Assembly (NCBI RefSeq): GCF_017874255.1
Contig: NZ_JAGGLD010000006.1
Coordinates: forward strand, 1-64,000
From: Paenibacillus shirakamiensis
GTDB lineage: Bacteria > Bacillota > Bacilli > Paenibacillales > Paenibacillaceae
Direction: 5' to 3'
Length of the DNA: 64,000 nt
Each line of letters starts with the position of its first letter. Positions within the stretch are counted from its first letter, which is position 1. Below are positions 7,949-16,491 of this stretch, piece after piece. The notes beneath the pieces are model-generated. The model saw only the letters and a program-made list of their open reading frames with translations, searched no databases and was not told the DNA's origin. A program made the translations under genes and the position numbers.

Positions 7949-9496
7949 ATGACTGAACAACAGATGAACAACAAACCTAAGACCCCTGGAACCGTATTTT
8001 TTCTCTTCGGTGCAACGGGAGACTTGGCACGTAGAAAGTTATTTCCTGCCCTGTATTCCTTATACCGCGAAGGTAAGTTGTCGGAGGATTTTGCAGTAAT
8101 TGGCGTAGCTCGCCGTCCAAGAACGCAGGATGAATTTCGGGATGATATTTATCAATCTATTCAGGAGTTCTGCCGCTATAAGGCTCAAGAAGGCGAACAG
8201 TGGACAGCGTTTGCTGATCATTTTGAATACAAATCGTTGGATATCAACAATGTAGAAGGTTATCACGAACTTAGAGAGCAAACCGAAAGTCTGGAAGAGC
8301 GTTACGGAATTCCGGGTAATCGATTGTTCTATTTGGCTTTGGCGCCAGAGTTATTTGGTAGCGTGTCATTGAATTTGCAAAAGGGTGGTATGCTGGATAG
8401 CAAAGGATGGCACCGTCTTGTGATTGAGAAGCCATTTGGCTACAATCTAGAATCTGCTCAGAAGTTAAATGAAGAATTAAATCAAGTGTTCAAAGAGGAA
8501 GAGATTTTTCGAATCGATCATTATTTAGGTAAGGAAATGGTGCAAAATATCGAAGTGCTTCGATTTGGAAATGCTCTATTTGAGCCTCTTTGGAACAATA
8601 AACATATTGCGAACGTACAAATTACCCTTAGTGAAACCGTAGGGGTAGAAGAACGCGGTGGTTACTATGATCATGCGGGTGCCTTGAGGGATATGGGTCA
8701 AAATCACATGCTACAGATGTTAACGATGATTGCCATGGAACCGCCAAGTCGTCTGCTGCCTGAGGATATCCGTGATGAGAAAGTAAAGGTTCTTCGTTCC
8801 CTTCGTCCCTATGCTACGTCGAATGAAGTGAAGAACAATGTTGTTCGCGCCCAGTATACACAAGGACAGGCTGGGGGCAAGACACTGCCAGGTTACCGTG
8901 AGGAAGACAAAGTGGATCCAGCATCCAATACGGAGACTTTCTTCTCAGCTAAAGTGATGGTAGATAATTTCCGCTGGGCGGGTGTACCCTTCTATATACG
9001 CACAGGAAAGAGACTTCCAGTAAAGACGACTGAGGTTGTGGTTGAATTTCAAAATATGCCCACGAACGTTTACTTAGGTCAGCGGCATACACTAGAACCT
9101 AATCTTCTAGTCATTCGTGTGAATCCCATGGAAGGGATCTATATTAAGATTAATGCCAAGAAACCTGGTACGGAGTCTCAAATCGAGCCACTGGCTATGG
9201 AGTTCTGTCAAAGCTGCTTAATTGGCATCAATTCACCGGAAGCCTATGAGCGTCTAATACATGATGCTGCCGAAGGGGATTCGACTTATTTTACACGTTG
9301 GGATGAAGTGGCTACAGCTTGGGCGTTCATTGATAAGATTGCTAGAGCATGGTCTGAGAACCCCGGCGATATTAACCATTATCCTGCGGGAACTTGGGGA
9401 CCTAAGGAAGCAAGCGATCTGCTCGAACAAGATGGATTCCACTGGTGGCCAGTCAATGGTCAGGAAGAAGACAATGTCATCTGGATTAAGTCTTAG
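7949..9496 (+). CDS. zwf: Glucose-6-phosphate 1-dehydrogenase
   Basis: A 515-residue enzyme that oxidises glucose-6-phosphate to 6-phosphogluconolactone with NADP, the entry step of the oxidative pentose phosphate pathway. The N-terminal Rossmann motif GATGDLARRKLFPALY and the active-site motif RIDHYLGKE are present, as are VIEKPFG and the full C-terminal domain. Length is normal. The ATG follows GAGGAGCC. It looks monocistronic. Confidence 0.97.
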   Translation: MTEQQMNNKPKTPGTVFFLFGATGDLARRKLFPALYSLYREGKLSEDFAVIGVARRPRTQDEFRDDIYQSIQEFCRYKAQEGEQWTAFADHFEYKSLDINNVEGYHELREQTESLEERYGIPGNRLFYLALAPELFGSVSLNLQKGGMLDSKGWHRLVIEKPFGYNLESAQKLNEELNQVFKEEEIFRIDHYLGKEMVQNIEVLRFGNALFEPLWNNKHIANVQITLSETVGVEERGGYYDHAGALRDMGQNHMLQMLTMIAMEPPSRLLPEDIRDEKVKVLRSLRPYATSNEVKNNVVRAQYTQGQAGGKTLPGYREEDKVDPASNTETFFSAKVMVDNFRWAGVPFYIRTGKRLPVKTTEVVVEFQNMPTNVYLGQRHTLEPNLLVIRVNPMEGIYIKINAKKPGTESQIEPLAMEFCQSCLIGINSPEAYERLIHDAAEGDSTYFTRWDEVATAWAFIDKIARAWSENPGDINHYPAGTWGPKEASDLLEQDGFHWWPVNGQEEDNVIWIKS

Positions 9497-9543
9497 ACTT
9501 TAGCAAGAAAAAAGCTGTGGTACTATAGTTATAATCATAAAAA

Positions 9544-9597
9544 TTACTCGTCCTCATGCGGTATTCGTATGAGGATGATTTGCGTAGAAACGAGTAA
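9544..9597 (+). other. Nested hairpin structure upstream of prfC
   Basis: An outer 7-bp perfect stem (TTACTCG/CGAGTAA) encloses a 10-bp stem (TCCTCATGCG/CGTATGAGGA, one G-T). No T run follows, so it is not a clear terminator for zwf. It may be a weak terminator or a leader structure. Confidence 0.4.
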
Positions 9598-9644
9598 AAT
9601 ATGTTACAATATTACACATGACTTGTGGAACGAAGGGAATAGTG

Positions 9645-11231
9645 ATGATGAGTAAAGCTTTGGATAGTATATTACAGCAAGAAGTAGATAAACGCAGAAC
9701 ATTTGCGATCATATCCCACCCGGATGCCGGGAAAACAACGCTGACCGAGAAGTTACTTCTGTTCGGGGGAGCCATCCGCCTTGCAGGTTCCGTTAAAGCT
9801 CGTAAAGCCAGCAAACATGCGACAAGTGACTGGATGGAAATTGAAAAGCAGCGGGGGATCTCCGTAACTTCTTCCGTTATGCAGTTTGATTATAAAGGGC
9901 ACCGGGTGAACATCTTGGATACCCCAGGTCACCAAGACTTCAGTGAAGATACCTATCGTACGCTTACGGCAGCGGACAGCGCAGTGATGTTAATTGACGT
10001 AGCTAAAGGGGTCGAAGCTCAGACGGTAAAGCTGTTCCAAGTATGTGCGAAGCGTGGTATTCCTATTTTCACATTCATCAACAAGTTGGACCGTGAAGGC
10101 CGTAGTCCGTTTGAATTGATGGAAGAAATTGAAGCTGTTCTGGGTATTCGTTCTGTCCCCATGAATTGGCCAATCGGTATGGGGCGTGAGCTGTGCGGAG
10201 TATATGACCGTATGCACAACCGTGTAGAATTGTTCCAAGGAGATGACCATTCAAATATTGAAGTCAAAGAAGTGGATGGCTATGCGGATCAGGTGATCCG
10301 AGATATGGCGGGGGACTATCTCCATGACCAATTATGTCAGGATCTAGAGCTGCTTGATGTAGCGGGAGATCCATTTGATCTAGAAAAAGTAAAGCGCGGG
10401 GAATTGACACCTGTATTCTTCGGGAGTGCAGTCAACAATTTTGGAGTACAGACGTTCTTAGATAATTTCTTGGATCTTGCGCCCAAACCAGAACCTCGTC
10501 CAAGTAGTAAAGGTCTAATTGAACCAACCAATGAGAAATTTTCAGGGTATGTATTCAAAATTCAAGCGAATATGAATCCGGCGCACCGAGATCGAATTGC
10601 TTTTCTCCGTATATGCTCAGGCAAATTCGAGCGTGGCATGTCCGTTAAGCATATTCGCGCAGGCAAAGATATTAAATTATCGCAGCCTCAGCAGTTTCTT
10701 GCCCAAGATCGGGATATTGTAACCGAGGCCTTCCCGGGAGATATTATAGGTCTATTCGACCCAGGGATTTTCCGTATTGGGGATTCTTTGAGTCAGGGTA
10801 CAGAAATTGTATTCGATGAACTTCCTACATTCTCACCAGAGATTTTCGCTAAAGTTACCGTGAAGAATGCCTTGAAGCATAAGCAATATCAAAAAGGTAT
10901 TGATCAACTCACGGAGGAAGGCACGATTCAGGTGTTCAACACCGTTAGTTTTGATGATACGATTCTGGGTGTAGTAGGCCAGTTGCAATTCGAAGTATTT
11001 GAATACCGAATGAAGGGCGAATACGGTGTGGACGTTCAGCTTCAGCGTGTTCCTTACCAATTTGCTCGCTGGATTATAGATGAGAAGATTGATGCTTCTA
11101 AATTCCGGATTAACTCTACTTTGGTCAAAGATAAAAAAGGCAATTATGTCGTCTTGTTCGAGAACGAATACGCTATGCGTACGGCGATGGAGAAAAATCC
11201 TACCGCAAAATTCTTGGAGATGGCCCCTTAA
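9645..11231 (+). CDS. prfC: Peptide chain release factor 3
   Basis: A 528-residue translational GTPase that removes RF1/RF2 from the ribosome after termination. The P-loop SHPDAGKTTLTEKLL (about residue 24), DTPGHQDFSEDTYR and NKLDR are present, with RF3-specific domains II and III. GAAGGGA at 9632-9638 selects the ATG at 9645 (ATGATG doublet) over an in-frame ATG at 9618. RF3 is absent from B. subtilis but found in many other Bacillota, so its presence is informative. Confidence 0.94.
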   Translation: MMSKALDSILQQEVDKRRTFAIISHPDAGKTTLTEKLLLFGGAIRLAGSVKARKASKHATSDWMEIEKQRGISVTSSVMQFDYKGHRVNILDTPGHQDFSEDTYRTLTAADSAVMLIDVAKGVEAQTVKLFQVCAKRGIPIFTFINKLDREGRSPFELMEEIEAVLGIRSVPMNWPIGMGRELCGVYDRMHNRVELFQGDDHSNIEVKEVDGYADQVIRDMAGDYLHDQLCQDLELLDVAGDPFDLEKVKRGELTPVFFGSAVNNFGVQTFLDNFLDLAPKPEPRPSSKGLIEPTNEKFSGYVFKIQANMNPAHRDRIAFLRICSGKFERGMSVKHIRAGKDIKLSQPQQFLAQDRDIVTEAFPGDIIGLFDPGIFRIGDSLSQGTEIVFDELPTFSPEIFAKVTVKNALKHKQYQKGIDQLTEEGTIQVFNTVSFDDTILGVVGQLQFEVFEYRMKGEYGVDVQLQRVPYQFARWIIDEKIDASKFRINSTLVKDKKGNYVVLFENEYAMRTAMEKNPTAKFLEMAP

Positions 11232-11260
11232 AATAAGCTGGATCGATCATGGTATTAGAC

Positions 11261-11299
11261 AAATCCCCCCTCACAATAATGTGGGGAGGGATTTTTTTT
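11261..11299 (+). terminator. Terminator of prfC
   Basis: Stem AAATCCC(CCC)..CAC against GTGGGGAGGGATTT followed by T8. It also separates prfC from the convergent sspI, whose stop codon lies in the T run. Confidence 0.88.
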
Positions 11300-11531
11300 A
11301 CGAGAGTGGTTGTAGATTCATCGTGCTGATGTGCTTGCTGAGAATTCCGACTAATTCATCTTGCTTTTGACGGTCGATGTTCTTCCAGATGATCTCGAAC
11401 ATGACGCCAAGTCCTGGAAGCGCAGCTTCTTGCGCATCAATCGAACCTTCAATCATGCTTTTGAGACCTTCTTCATCCTGGCCATGCACTTTATGAATAA
11501 CGGCTTGTCTTAAATCAAGCATAATTCCCAC
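11298..11531 (-). CDS. sspI: Small acid-soluble spore protein SspI
   Basis: A 77-residue protein with the SspI signature: LDLRQAVIHKV near the N-terminus and ALPGLGVMFEIIWKN in the middle. SspI is a minor spore-core protein made in the forespore. The start chosen is GTG at 11531, because AAGGAGGA lies 8 bp upstream; the ORF extends 21 codons further upstream without a ribosome site. It converges with prfC. Confidence 0.87.
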   Translation of the reverse strand: MGIMLDLRQAVIHKVHGQDEEGLKSMIEGSIDAQEAALPGLGVMFEIIWKNIDRQKQDELVGILSKHISTMNLQPLS

Positions 11532-11678
11532 GAACAATCTCCTCCTTCGTAATATACCTTTACATTCTAAAAGGCACATTTTACTGTTCCCCAAACATTC
11601 TCTCCAAATTCAAGTTATTCAGCGATTATGGTATACTGAGGCAAACAGATAGAGGTCTCGGGCGGTGAATATAGATTT

Positions 11679-12347
11679 ATGGCAACGAAAAAGCAGTTTG
11701 CAGTAATTGGCATGGGCCGATTTGGATTCAGTGTAGCCGATTCTTTGAGTAAAATGGGCTATGATGTGCTGGCTATTGACTCCGATGAGCACCGGACGCA
11801 AGCCGTCTCTAACATTGTTACGCATGCGGTATCTGCGGATTCTACCGATGAAGAAGCTCTGCGTGCACTGGGTATTCGTAATTTTGATGTGGTAGTCGTA
11901 GCCATTGGTGAAGATATTCAGGCTAGTATTTTGACTACGCTTATATTGAAAGACCTTGGTGGCCCGGTTATAGTGGTCAAAGCCCAGAATGAACTGCATG
12001 GCAAAGTGCTTCAAAAGATTGGCGCCGATAAAGTCATCTATCCAGAGCGAGATATGGGTCTAAGGGTAGCGCATCATTTAACATCTCCCAATATCTTAGA
12101 TTACATTGAATTGTCTGAGGAATACAGTATTCTTGAGATCCGGGCAAGTACTCAAGTCATTGGACAGAACCTGAAGGAACTGAACGTGAGAGCCAAATAT
12201 GGTTGTAACGTGATGGCCATTAAGCGAGAAGGCAAAATGAATATTTCTCCGGATGCTTCGGATCGCCTCTCGGATGGAGATATCCTTGTAATCGTGGGTC
12301 ATAAAGATGATTTGATGAAGCTTGAACGGGCATATGCACAAATTTAA
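11679..12347 (+). CDS. ktrA: KtrA/KtrC-type potassium uptake regulatory subunit
   Basis: A 222-residue cytosolic RCK protein: Rossmann motif VIGMGRFGFSVADSL, acidic loop AIDSDEHR, and a C-terminal TrkA_C domain. It forms the octameric gating ring of a Ktr K+ channel and binds ATP/ADP and c-di-AMP. No membrane subunit (KtrB/KtrD) is adjacent. KtrA and KtrC cannot be told apart from sequence alone. Only a weak GGGCGGTGA site precedes the ATG. No ydaO-type riboswitch is seen upstream. Confidence 0.85.
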   Translation: MATKKQFAVIGMGRFGFSVADSLSKMGYDVLAIDSDEHRTQAVSNIVTHAVSADSTDEEALRALGIRNFDVVVVAIGEDIQASILTTLILKDLGGPVIVVKAQNELHGKVLQKIGADKVIYPERDMGLRVAHHLTSPNILDYIELSEEYSILEIRASTQVIGQNLKELNVRAKYGCNVMAIKREGKMNISPDASDRLSDGDILVIVGHKDDLMKLERAYAQI

Positions 12348-12365
12348 AAGCTAGGATGAGGTTCG

Positions 12366-13163
12366 ATGGAGATTATGTCGCCGCAAAATGCGCGCGTTAA
12401 ACAATGGGCTCAACTATTGGAGAAAAAGCATAGGGATCAGCAACAACGCTATCTAATTGAGGGAGTTCATCTTGTAAAAGAAGCGCTGGAGAACGGTGCA
12501 GATGTGGAATGTATTGCATTTTTAATGGAACGTGCCATTCCGTCAGAACTGGCTTCACTTACTTCGGCTTCTTTAGCAATAGAATGGATTGGTGTATCCG
12601 AAGCGGTTATCGCCAAATGTAGTGATACGAAGACGCCACAGCCCGTCTTTGCGGTAGTGCGCAAGCATCCTTCAACCCTACTCGCGCAGCTGCTCAAGCA
12701 CAAAAACAGTCTGGTTATCGTACTGGACGGTGTCCAAGATCCAGGGAATGTAGGTACCATCATTCGTACAGCGGATGCTGCAGGGGCTCATGGGGTCATC
12801 GTGGGACGAGGAAGTGCTGACGTATACAGCCCTAAGACCCTTCGGTCTACAATGGGATCTGTATTTCATATCCCTATTGTAGAGGGGGATCTTTCTGAGA
12901 TACTCCCTATGGCACAGGATCAGGGAATACGGCTAGCGGGGACAAGCTTGCAGTCGGCTTCCCTATGTTATGAGTATGATTTCAGCGAATCGGTCTGGTT
13001 AGTATTCGGGAACGAAGCCCAAGGGCTCTCGGGAACCGTGGAAGCCTTGCTGGACGATGCATTGATTATCCCGATGAAAGGGAAATCAGAATCTCTAAAT
13101 GTGGCGATGGCAGCCTCCGTACTGCTGTATGAAGCGCTGCGGCAGCGGGAATATAGACGGTGA
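12366..13163 (+). CDS. TrmH/SpoU-family RNA methyltransferase
   Basis: A 265-residue enzyme with an N-terminal substrate-binding domain (residues 1-100) and a SPOUT domain with the three conserved motifs: NVGTIIRTADAAG, WLVFGNEAQGLSG and IPMKGKSESLNVAMAASV. It should 2'-O-methylate a ribose in rRNA or tRNA with SAM. It resembles B. subtilis YsgA; the exact target nucleotide is not predictable. It lies 18 bp after ktrA and is probably co-transcribed. Confidence 0.9.
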   Translation: MEIMSPQNARVKQWAQLLEKKHRDQQQRYLIEGVHLVKEALENGADVECIAFLMERAIPSELASLTSASLAIEWIGVSEAVIAKCSDTKTPQPVFAVVRKHPSTLLAQLLKHKNSLVIVLDGVQDPGNVGTIIRTADAAGAHGVIVGRGSADVYSPKTLRSTMGSVFHIPIVEGDLSEILPMAQDQGIRLAGTSLQSASLCYEYDFSESVWLVFGNEAQGLSGTVEALLDDALIIPMKGKSESLNVAMAASVLLYEALRQREYRR

Positions 13164-13175
13164 TTTAACTATTTT

Positions 13176-13206
13176 AGAGATCCAGCGAAGTGCTGGGTCT
13201 TTTTGC
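13176..13206 (+). terminator. Terminator of ktrA-trmH
   Basis: Stem AGATCCAGC against GCTGGGTCT with a GAAGT loop, followed by T5. Confidence 0.85.
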
Positions 13207-13241
13207 TTTTAAGAAAATTAGATCAATGCAGTAGGGACAGC

Positions 13242-14060
13242 TTAGGGCTCAAAACCTCGTTGACTTACAAATACCCGATTCTCAGGAAATACTGTTTTCA
13301 TTCGTTCTAGCACCTGAAGGTAAGCCTGCGGATGATACCATTCCTCAAGATGAGCTTGTTCGTAAATAGATTGAATGCCAAGGTTACGAGTTCTTCTCCC
13401 GCCACTGCCATCTCCCATAAAATAATCGTCAATACACACTCGTTCCGTGACGGCGTAAAGCGTATGAGCAAAATTATCTGTACTAGGGAGGATAGGAGCT
13501 ACTGTCGCTTGAGTAGGAATACCAGCTTCTTTGAGTAGTTTTAGCGTATGGATGCGTGCAGCAATAGGGGGCGTATGAGGTGTGAAAAGCTTACGTATAT
13601 CCTCACGGTCTGTTTCTACCGTCATACTAACGCGCACCCGATTGCCGAGTCGTTGGAGCAGATCGATATCTCTACGTACCAGCGGACTTCGTGTTTGTAC
13701 GAACAAGAAGTCAGGTATGACATCTGTCATCACTTGAAGTAAAGTCCTTGTTACTTGTTCTTTGAATTCTATAGGCTGATAAGGATCTGTACTGGAAGAC
13801 ATAAAAATGGTGACTGGCCCTTTGAGTTTGGCTCGTTGTAATTCTTTGCGAAGAATTGTGGCTGCTTCAGTTTTCACATCCACCCATGTTCCCCAAGGAA
13901 AGCCTTTAAATGTAGAGACAGGCATCTGACGTACATAACAATATGAGCAGCCAAATGCACACCCTGTATAAGGATTCAGAGAATGTGTATAGCCAGAAAG
14001 AAACCCCGTTCCTTTATTGAGGAGGGTCTTAGGTTGTTTGTAGGCATAGGTAGGATTCAT
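13242..14060 (-). CDS. SplB-like radical SAM protein
   Basis: A 272-residue radical SAM protein. The cluster motif CAFGCSYC (Cys34, Cys38, Cys41) is preceded by SLNPYTGC, typical of the SPL-family proteins related to spore photoproduct lyase. True SplB repairs the spore photoproduct in UV-damaged spore DNA; this protein is shorter and belongs to the broader family of unknown substrate. Its start overlaps the ogt stop by 4 bp, so it is the last gene of the adaA-ogt operon, which suggests a DNA-repair role (inference). Confidence 0.82.
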   Translation of the reverse strand: MNPTYAYKQPKTLLNKGTGFLSGYTHSLNPYTGCAFGCSYCYVRQMPVSTFKGFPWGTWVDVKTEAATILRKELQRAKLKGPVTIFMSSSTDPYQPIEFKEQVTRTLLQVMTDVIPDFLFVQTRSPLVRRDIDLLQRLGNRVRVSMTVETDREDIRKLFTPHTPPIAARIHTLKLLKEAGIPTQATVAPILPSTDNFAHTLYAVTERVCIDDYFMGDGSGGRRTRNLGIQSIYEQAHLEEWYHPQAYLQVLERMKTVFPENRVFVSQRGFEP

Positions 14061-14575
14061 TTGCGTTCAAGTTCCAAAAGTTTGGTTTTCATATCCAGTC
14101 CCCCGCGGTAACCGGTTAATGCGCCGCCTTTGCCAATTACCCGATGACAAGGTACCGAGATGAGAACAGGGTTAGCTCCAATAGCTGCGCCTACCGCACG
14201 TACAGCTGCAGGTCTAGCAATCTGCTCAGCAATTTCTGAATACGATGAAGTCTGTCCATAGGGAATGCTACAGAGCGCTTGCCAGACCGCAGTCTGAAAG
14301 GCTGTGCCCCGAAAGTGTACAGGGAAAGTGAATGATGTCCGTGCACCTTTTAAGTAATCTGTTAGTTCTAGGGTATAAGGGGCGAGACGCTCGTCATCAC
14401 GGATTAAAAGATGACCAGGCAAACGAGCATGAGACCATGTAGTTAATTCATCTAGAGGTTGGTTGGGAGAACCGACGTAACATAGTCCTTCCTCGGTCGC
14501 AGCAAGGTGTAGGTTCCAATCCTCATATTGAAAAAGTGTCCAAAAGACCGGAGAATGTATTTGATCGTGTTTCAT
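14057..14575 (-). CDS. ogt: Methylated-DNA-protein-cysteine methyltransferase
   Basis: A 172-residue suicide repair protein that transfers alkyl groups from O6-alkylguanine to its own cysteine. The active-site motif VPCHRVIGKGG (Cys143) and the helix-turn-helix region RPAAVRAVGAAIG with the arginine finger are present. An N-terminal RNase H-like domain spans residues 1-85. It lies between adaA (14 bp upstream) and the radical SAM gene, forming an adaptive-response operon. Confidence 0.95.
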   Translation of the reverse strand: MKHDQIHSPVFWTLFQYEDWNLHLAATEEGLCYVGSPNQPLDELTTWSHARLPGHLLIRDDERLAPYTLELTDYLKGARTSFTFPVHFRGTAFQTAVWQALCSIPYGQTSSYSEIAEQIARPAAVRAVGAAIGANPVLISVPCHRVIGKGGALTGYRGGLDMKTKLLELERK

Positions 14576-14589
14576 AAAAAGGAAGCCTC

Positions 14590-15177
14590 CTAAATTTGAA
14601 TATCGAATGTTTGTCTATAGAACTGCGGGGTGAGACCTGTTTTTTGCTTAAAAAGAGTAATGAAATACGGTGTATTGTTCATCCCCACAAGGTGTCCAAT
14701 CGAAGATACACTCTGCTGGGTTTGCTCAAGTAACTGTTTGGCATGATTAATTCGGGTCTCCTGAACATACCCCATCGGTGTTACCCCCACAATTCGCGAA
14801 AAGGTGCGATGCAGATGATAGGGACTGCCATGGCTAACTTCAGCAAGATGATCAAGGGTTAAGGGTTCGTTATAATGTATATCAATATAGGCTGTCACTT
14901 GATCTATCCACTCTTGATCGGGAAGCCTACTGCCGGTTGGCTTGCATCGCTTACATGGTCGATAGTTCTCTTCTAAAGCTTCCTGAGCTGTTGCAAAAAG
15001 AGTAACATTGCTTCTCTTAGGTGGCTTAGACTTGCAAGAAGGACGGCAGAAAATACCTGTAGTTCGTACAGCATACAAGAATTTCCCATCAAATGATGTG
15101 TCGTTCATTAGGATTGCAAGGTAATCTTTCTCCTGAATCAATGGCATGGAACTTTCCACTTCTACTGAGAAACTCAT
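14590..15177 (-). CDS. adaA: AdaA: methylphosphotriester-DNA repair protein and transcription activator
   Basis: A 195-residue protein with an Ada zinc domain (Cys44 and Cys48 in FCRPSCKS, Cys75 and Cys78 in YRPCKRC) followed by an AraC-type helix-turn-helix (residues 95-190). The first cysteine accepts a methyl group from phosphotriesters, which turns the protein into an activator of its own operon. This split architecture matches B. subtilis AdaA. AGGAGGTGA lies 6 bp before the ATG. It heads the operon adaA-ogt-splB-like. Confidence 0.94.
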   Translation of the reverse strand: MSFSVEVESSMPLIQEKDYLAILMNDTSFDGKFLYAVRTTGIFCRPSCKSKPPKRSNVTLFATAQEALEENYRPCKRCKPTGSRLPDQEWIDQVTAYIDIHYNEPLTLDHLAEVSHGSPYHLHRTFSRIVGVTPMGYVQETRINHAKQLLEQTQQSVSSIGHLVGMNNTPYFITLFKQKTGLTPQFYRQTFDIQI

Positions 15178-15198
15178 CTTGGCTCACCTCCTTCTTGT

Positions 15199-15244
15199 AT
15201 TATATCTTGCTTCTACTCCAGAAGTAGAGGATAGCAACATTATA
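15199..15244 (-). promoter_or_regulatory. Probable adaA promoter region
   Basis: On the minus strand a TATAAT (15239-15244) lacks a good -35, as expected for an AdaA-activated promoter. Between it and the start codon is a short palindrome, TCTACT-N5-AGTAGA (about 15211-15227). Operator assignment is inference. Confidence 0.4.
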
Positions 15245-15281
15245 GCAAGATAACGAAATTCAATATGTAGCTTAAAATTTT

Positions 15282-15315
<34 letters not shown>

Positions 15316-15321
15316 GCATAG

Positions 15322-15356
15322 CAAAAAAACTGACAACCTGAGCAGGCTGTCAGTGA
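15322..15356 (-). terminator. Terminator of the ABM-domain gene
   Basis: An 11-bp stem (ACTGACAACCT/AGGCTGTCAGT, one G-T) with a GAGC loop; on the minus strand it is followed by T7. Confidence 0.9.
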
Positions 15357-15380
15357 ATACATCATTTAACTGCTTAATAA

Positions 15381-15662
15381 TTAAGCTTCATACTTTTTGA
15401 AGTCTAAAGGTTTTACAACATAATCTTTTAATTGCACAGCAAACGATTTGAAATGTTCACTATTCATGTGCTGATCTACAGCTTGCTGATCTTGCCAATG
15501 CTCAATCGTCACATATTTTTGCTCGGCATCTGTCTGTTTGAACAAAGAGTACAATATGTTCCCTTCTTCTTGTCTGGATGGATCTAATAGATCATGAACA
15601 GAGGCTAGAAACTCTTCTTCCTTGTCCGCCCGGACTTCAATAAATACATTCAAAATAATCAT
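15381..15662 (-). CDS. ABM-domain putative quinol monooxygenase
   Basis: A 93-residue single-domain protein of the antibiotic-biosynthesis-monooxygenase fold (dimeric alpha-beta barrel): IILNVFIEVRADKEEEFLAS, then EGNILYSLFKQ and YVTIEHWQDQQAVDQHMNSEHF. Relatives include YgiN quinol monooxygenase and YdhR; the substrate cannot be told. AAGGAGCTGC precedes the ATG. It is a single-gene unit with its own terminator. Confidence 0.85.
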   Translation of the reverse strand: MIILNVFIEVRADKEEEFLASVHDLLDPSRQEEGNILYSLFKQTDAEQKYVTIEHWQDQQAVDQHMNSEHFKSFAVQLKDYVVKPLDFKKYEA

Positions 15663-15828
15663 TGCATGCAGCTCCTTAGATGTCTGATATTAATGTATTA
15701 TACTCTTTTATATATCAACTATCTAATCATAAGGAAATTTCGTAATCTTGTGCTTTTAATCGGAAATTGATCACAAAAGGATTACCTGGGATATAGTGAA
15801 AGCAAATATAAAGGAAGTAGGGGATAGT

Positions 15829-16440
15829 ATGGCAACGGTAGTCACCAAGCTCTTTAAATATGACTTAGAGGCCATTGCGCATCTCAAACATGTGGATGAA
15901 GCGATGCGCGCAGTGATAGAGCGAATAGGGATGCCGGAACGAATAATTATGCCGGACTTATTCTCTGCATTAATCTATGCCATAATTGGCCAATTGATAT
16001 CTGTGAAGGCAGCGCAGACGATTTGGGGAAGATTGCAGGACCGAGTGGAACACATCACCCCGGAACATCTAGCTTTACTAACTCCTGAGGCCATTCAACA
16101 ATTAGGGATGACGATGAAAAAGGCACGCTCAATTCATGAAGTATCCTGTCTCATCGCTCAAGGAGACTTCTCCATTCAAGCACTAGACTCCCTATCTGAT
16201 AATGAAGTTATACAGAGGTTATCCAGCCTTCGGGGCATTGGAGTATGGACGGCTGAGATGTTGCTCATTCATTCATTGGAACGGCCCAATGTCTTAAGTT
16301 GGGGGGACATCGCTATCCGAAGAGGCGTGATGAGACTGTATGGTTTAGAAACGTTAAGTAAGTCACAATTTGAAGAATATCGTGCTTTGTATGCTCCTTA
16401 TGGAACGGTCGCTTCCATCTACTTGTGGGAACTTTCCTAA
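15829..16440 (+). CDS. DNA-3-methyladenine glycosylase, AlkA type
   Basis: A 203-residue HhH-GPD glycosylase that excises alkylated purines. The helix-hairpin-helix LSSLRGIGVWTAEMLLIHSL is followed by the catalytic Asp in LSWGDIAIRRG. It lacks the N-terminal TBP-like domain of E. coli AlkA, like the shorter Bacillus enzymes. An in-frame GTG at 15796 adds 11 residues; GTAGGGG just before 15829 supports the shorter form. Its place beside adaA-ogt fits alkylation repair. Confidence 0.88.
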   Translation: MATVVTKLFKYDLEAIAHLKHVDEAMRAVIERIGMPERIIMPDLFSALIYAIIGQLISVKAAQTIWGRLQDRVEHITPEHLALLTPEAIQQLGMTMKKARSIHEVSCLIAQGDFSIQALDSLSDNEVIQRLSSLRGIGVWTAEMLLIHSLERPNVLSWGDIAIRRGVMRLYGLETLSKSQFEEYRALYAPYGTVASIYLWELS

Positions 16441-16454
16441 AGGATAAAACAAAG

Positions 16455-16491
16455 CTAAAGCGTCAACCTCATGTAGAAGGTGACGCTTTTG
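16455..16491. terminator. Bidirectional terminator between alkA-like gene and lytH
   Basis: Stem AAAGCGTCAACCT against AGGTGACGCTTT. The lytH stop codon lies in the loop, so the last codons of lytH form one arm. Confidence 0.8.

Noticed and set aside
11679-12347. c-di-AMP (ydaO) riboswitch upstream of ktrA
   Set aside because: The short upstream region holds no ydaO-like structure I could recognise.
15199-15204. Second TATAAT-like box before adaA
   Set aside because: It has no -35 at suitable spacing and lies too close to the ribosome site.
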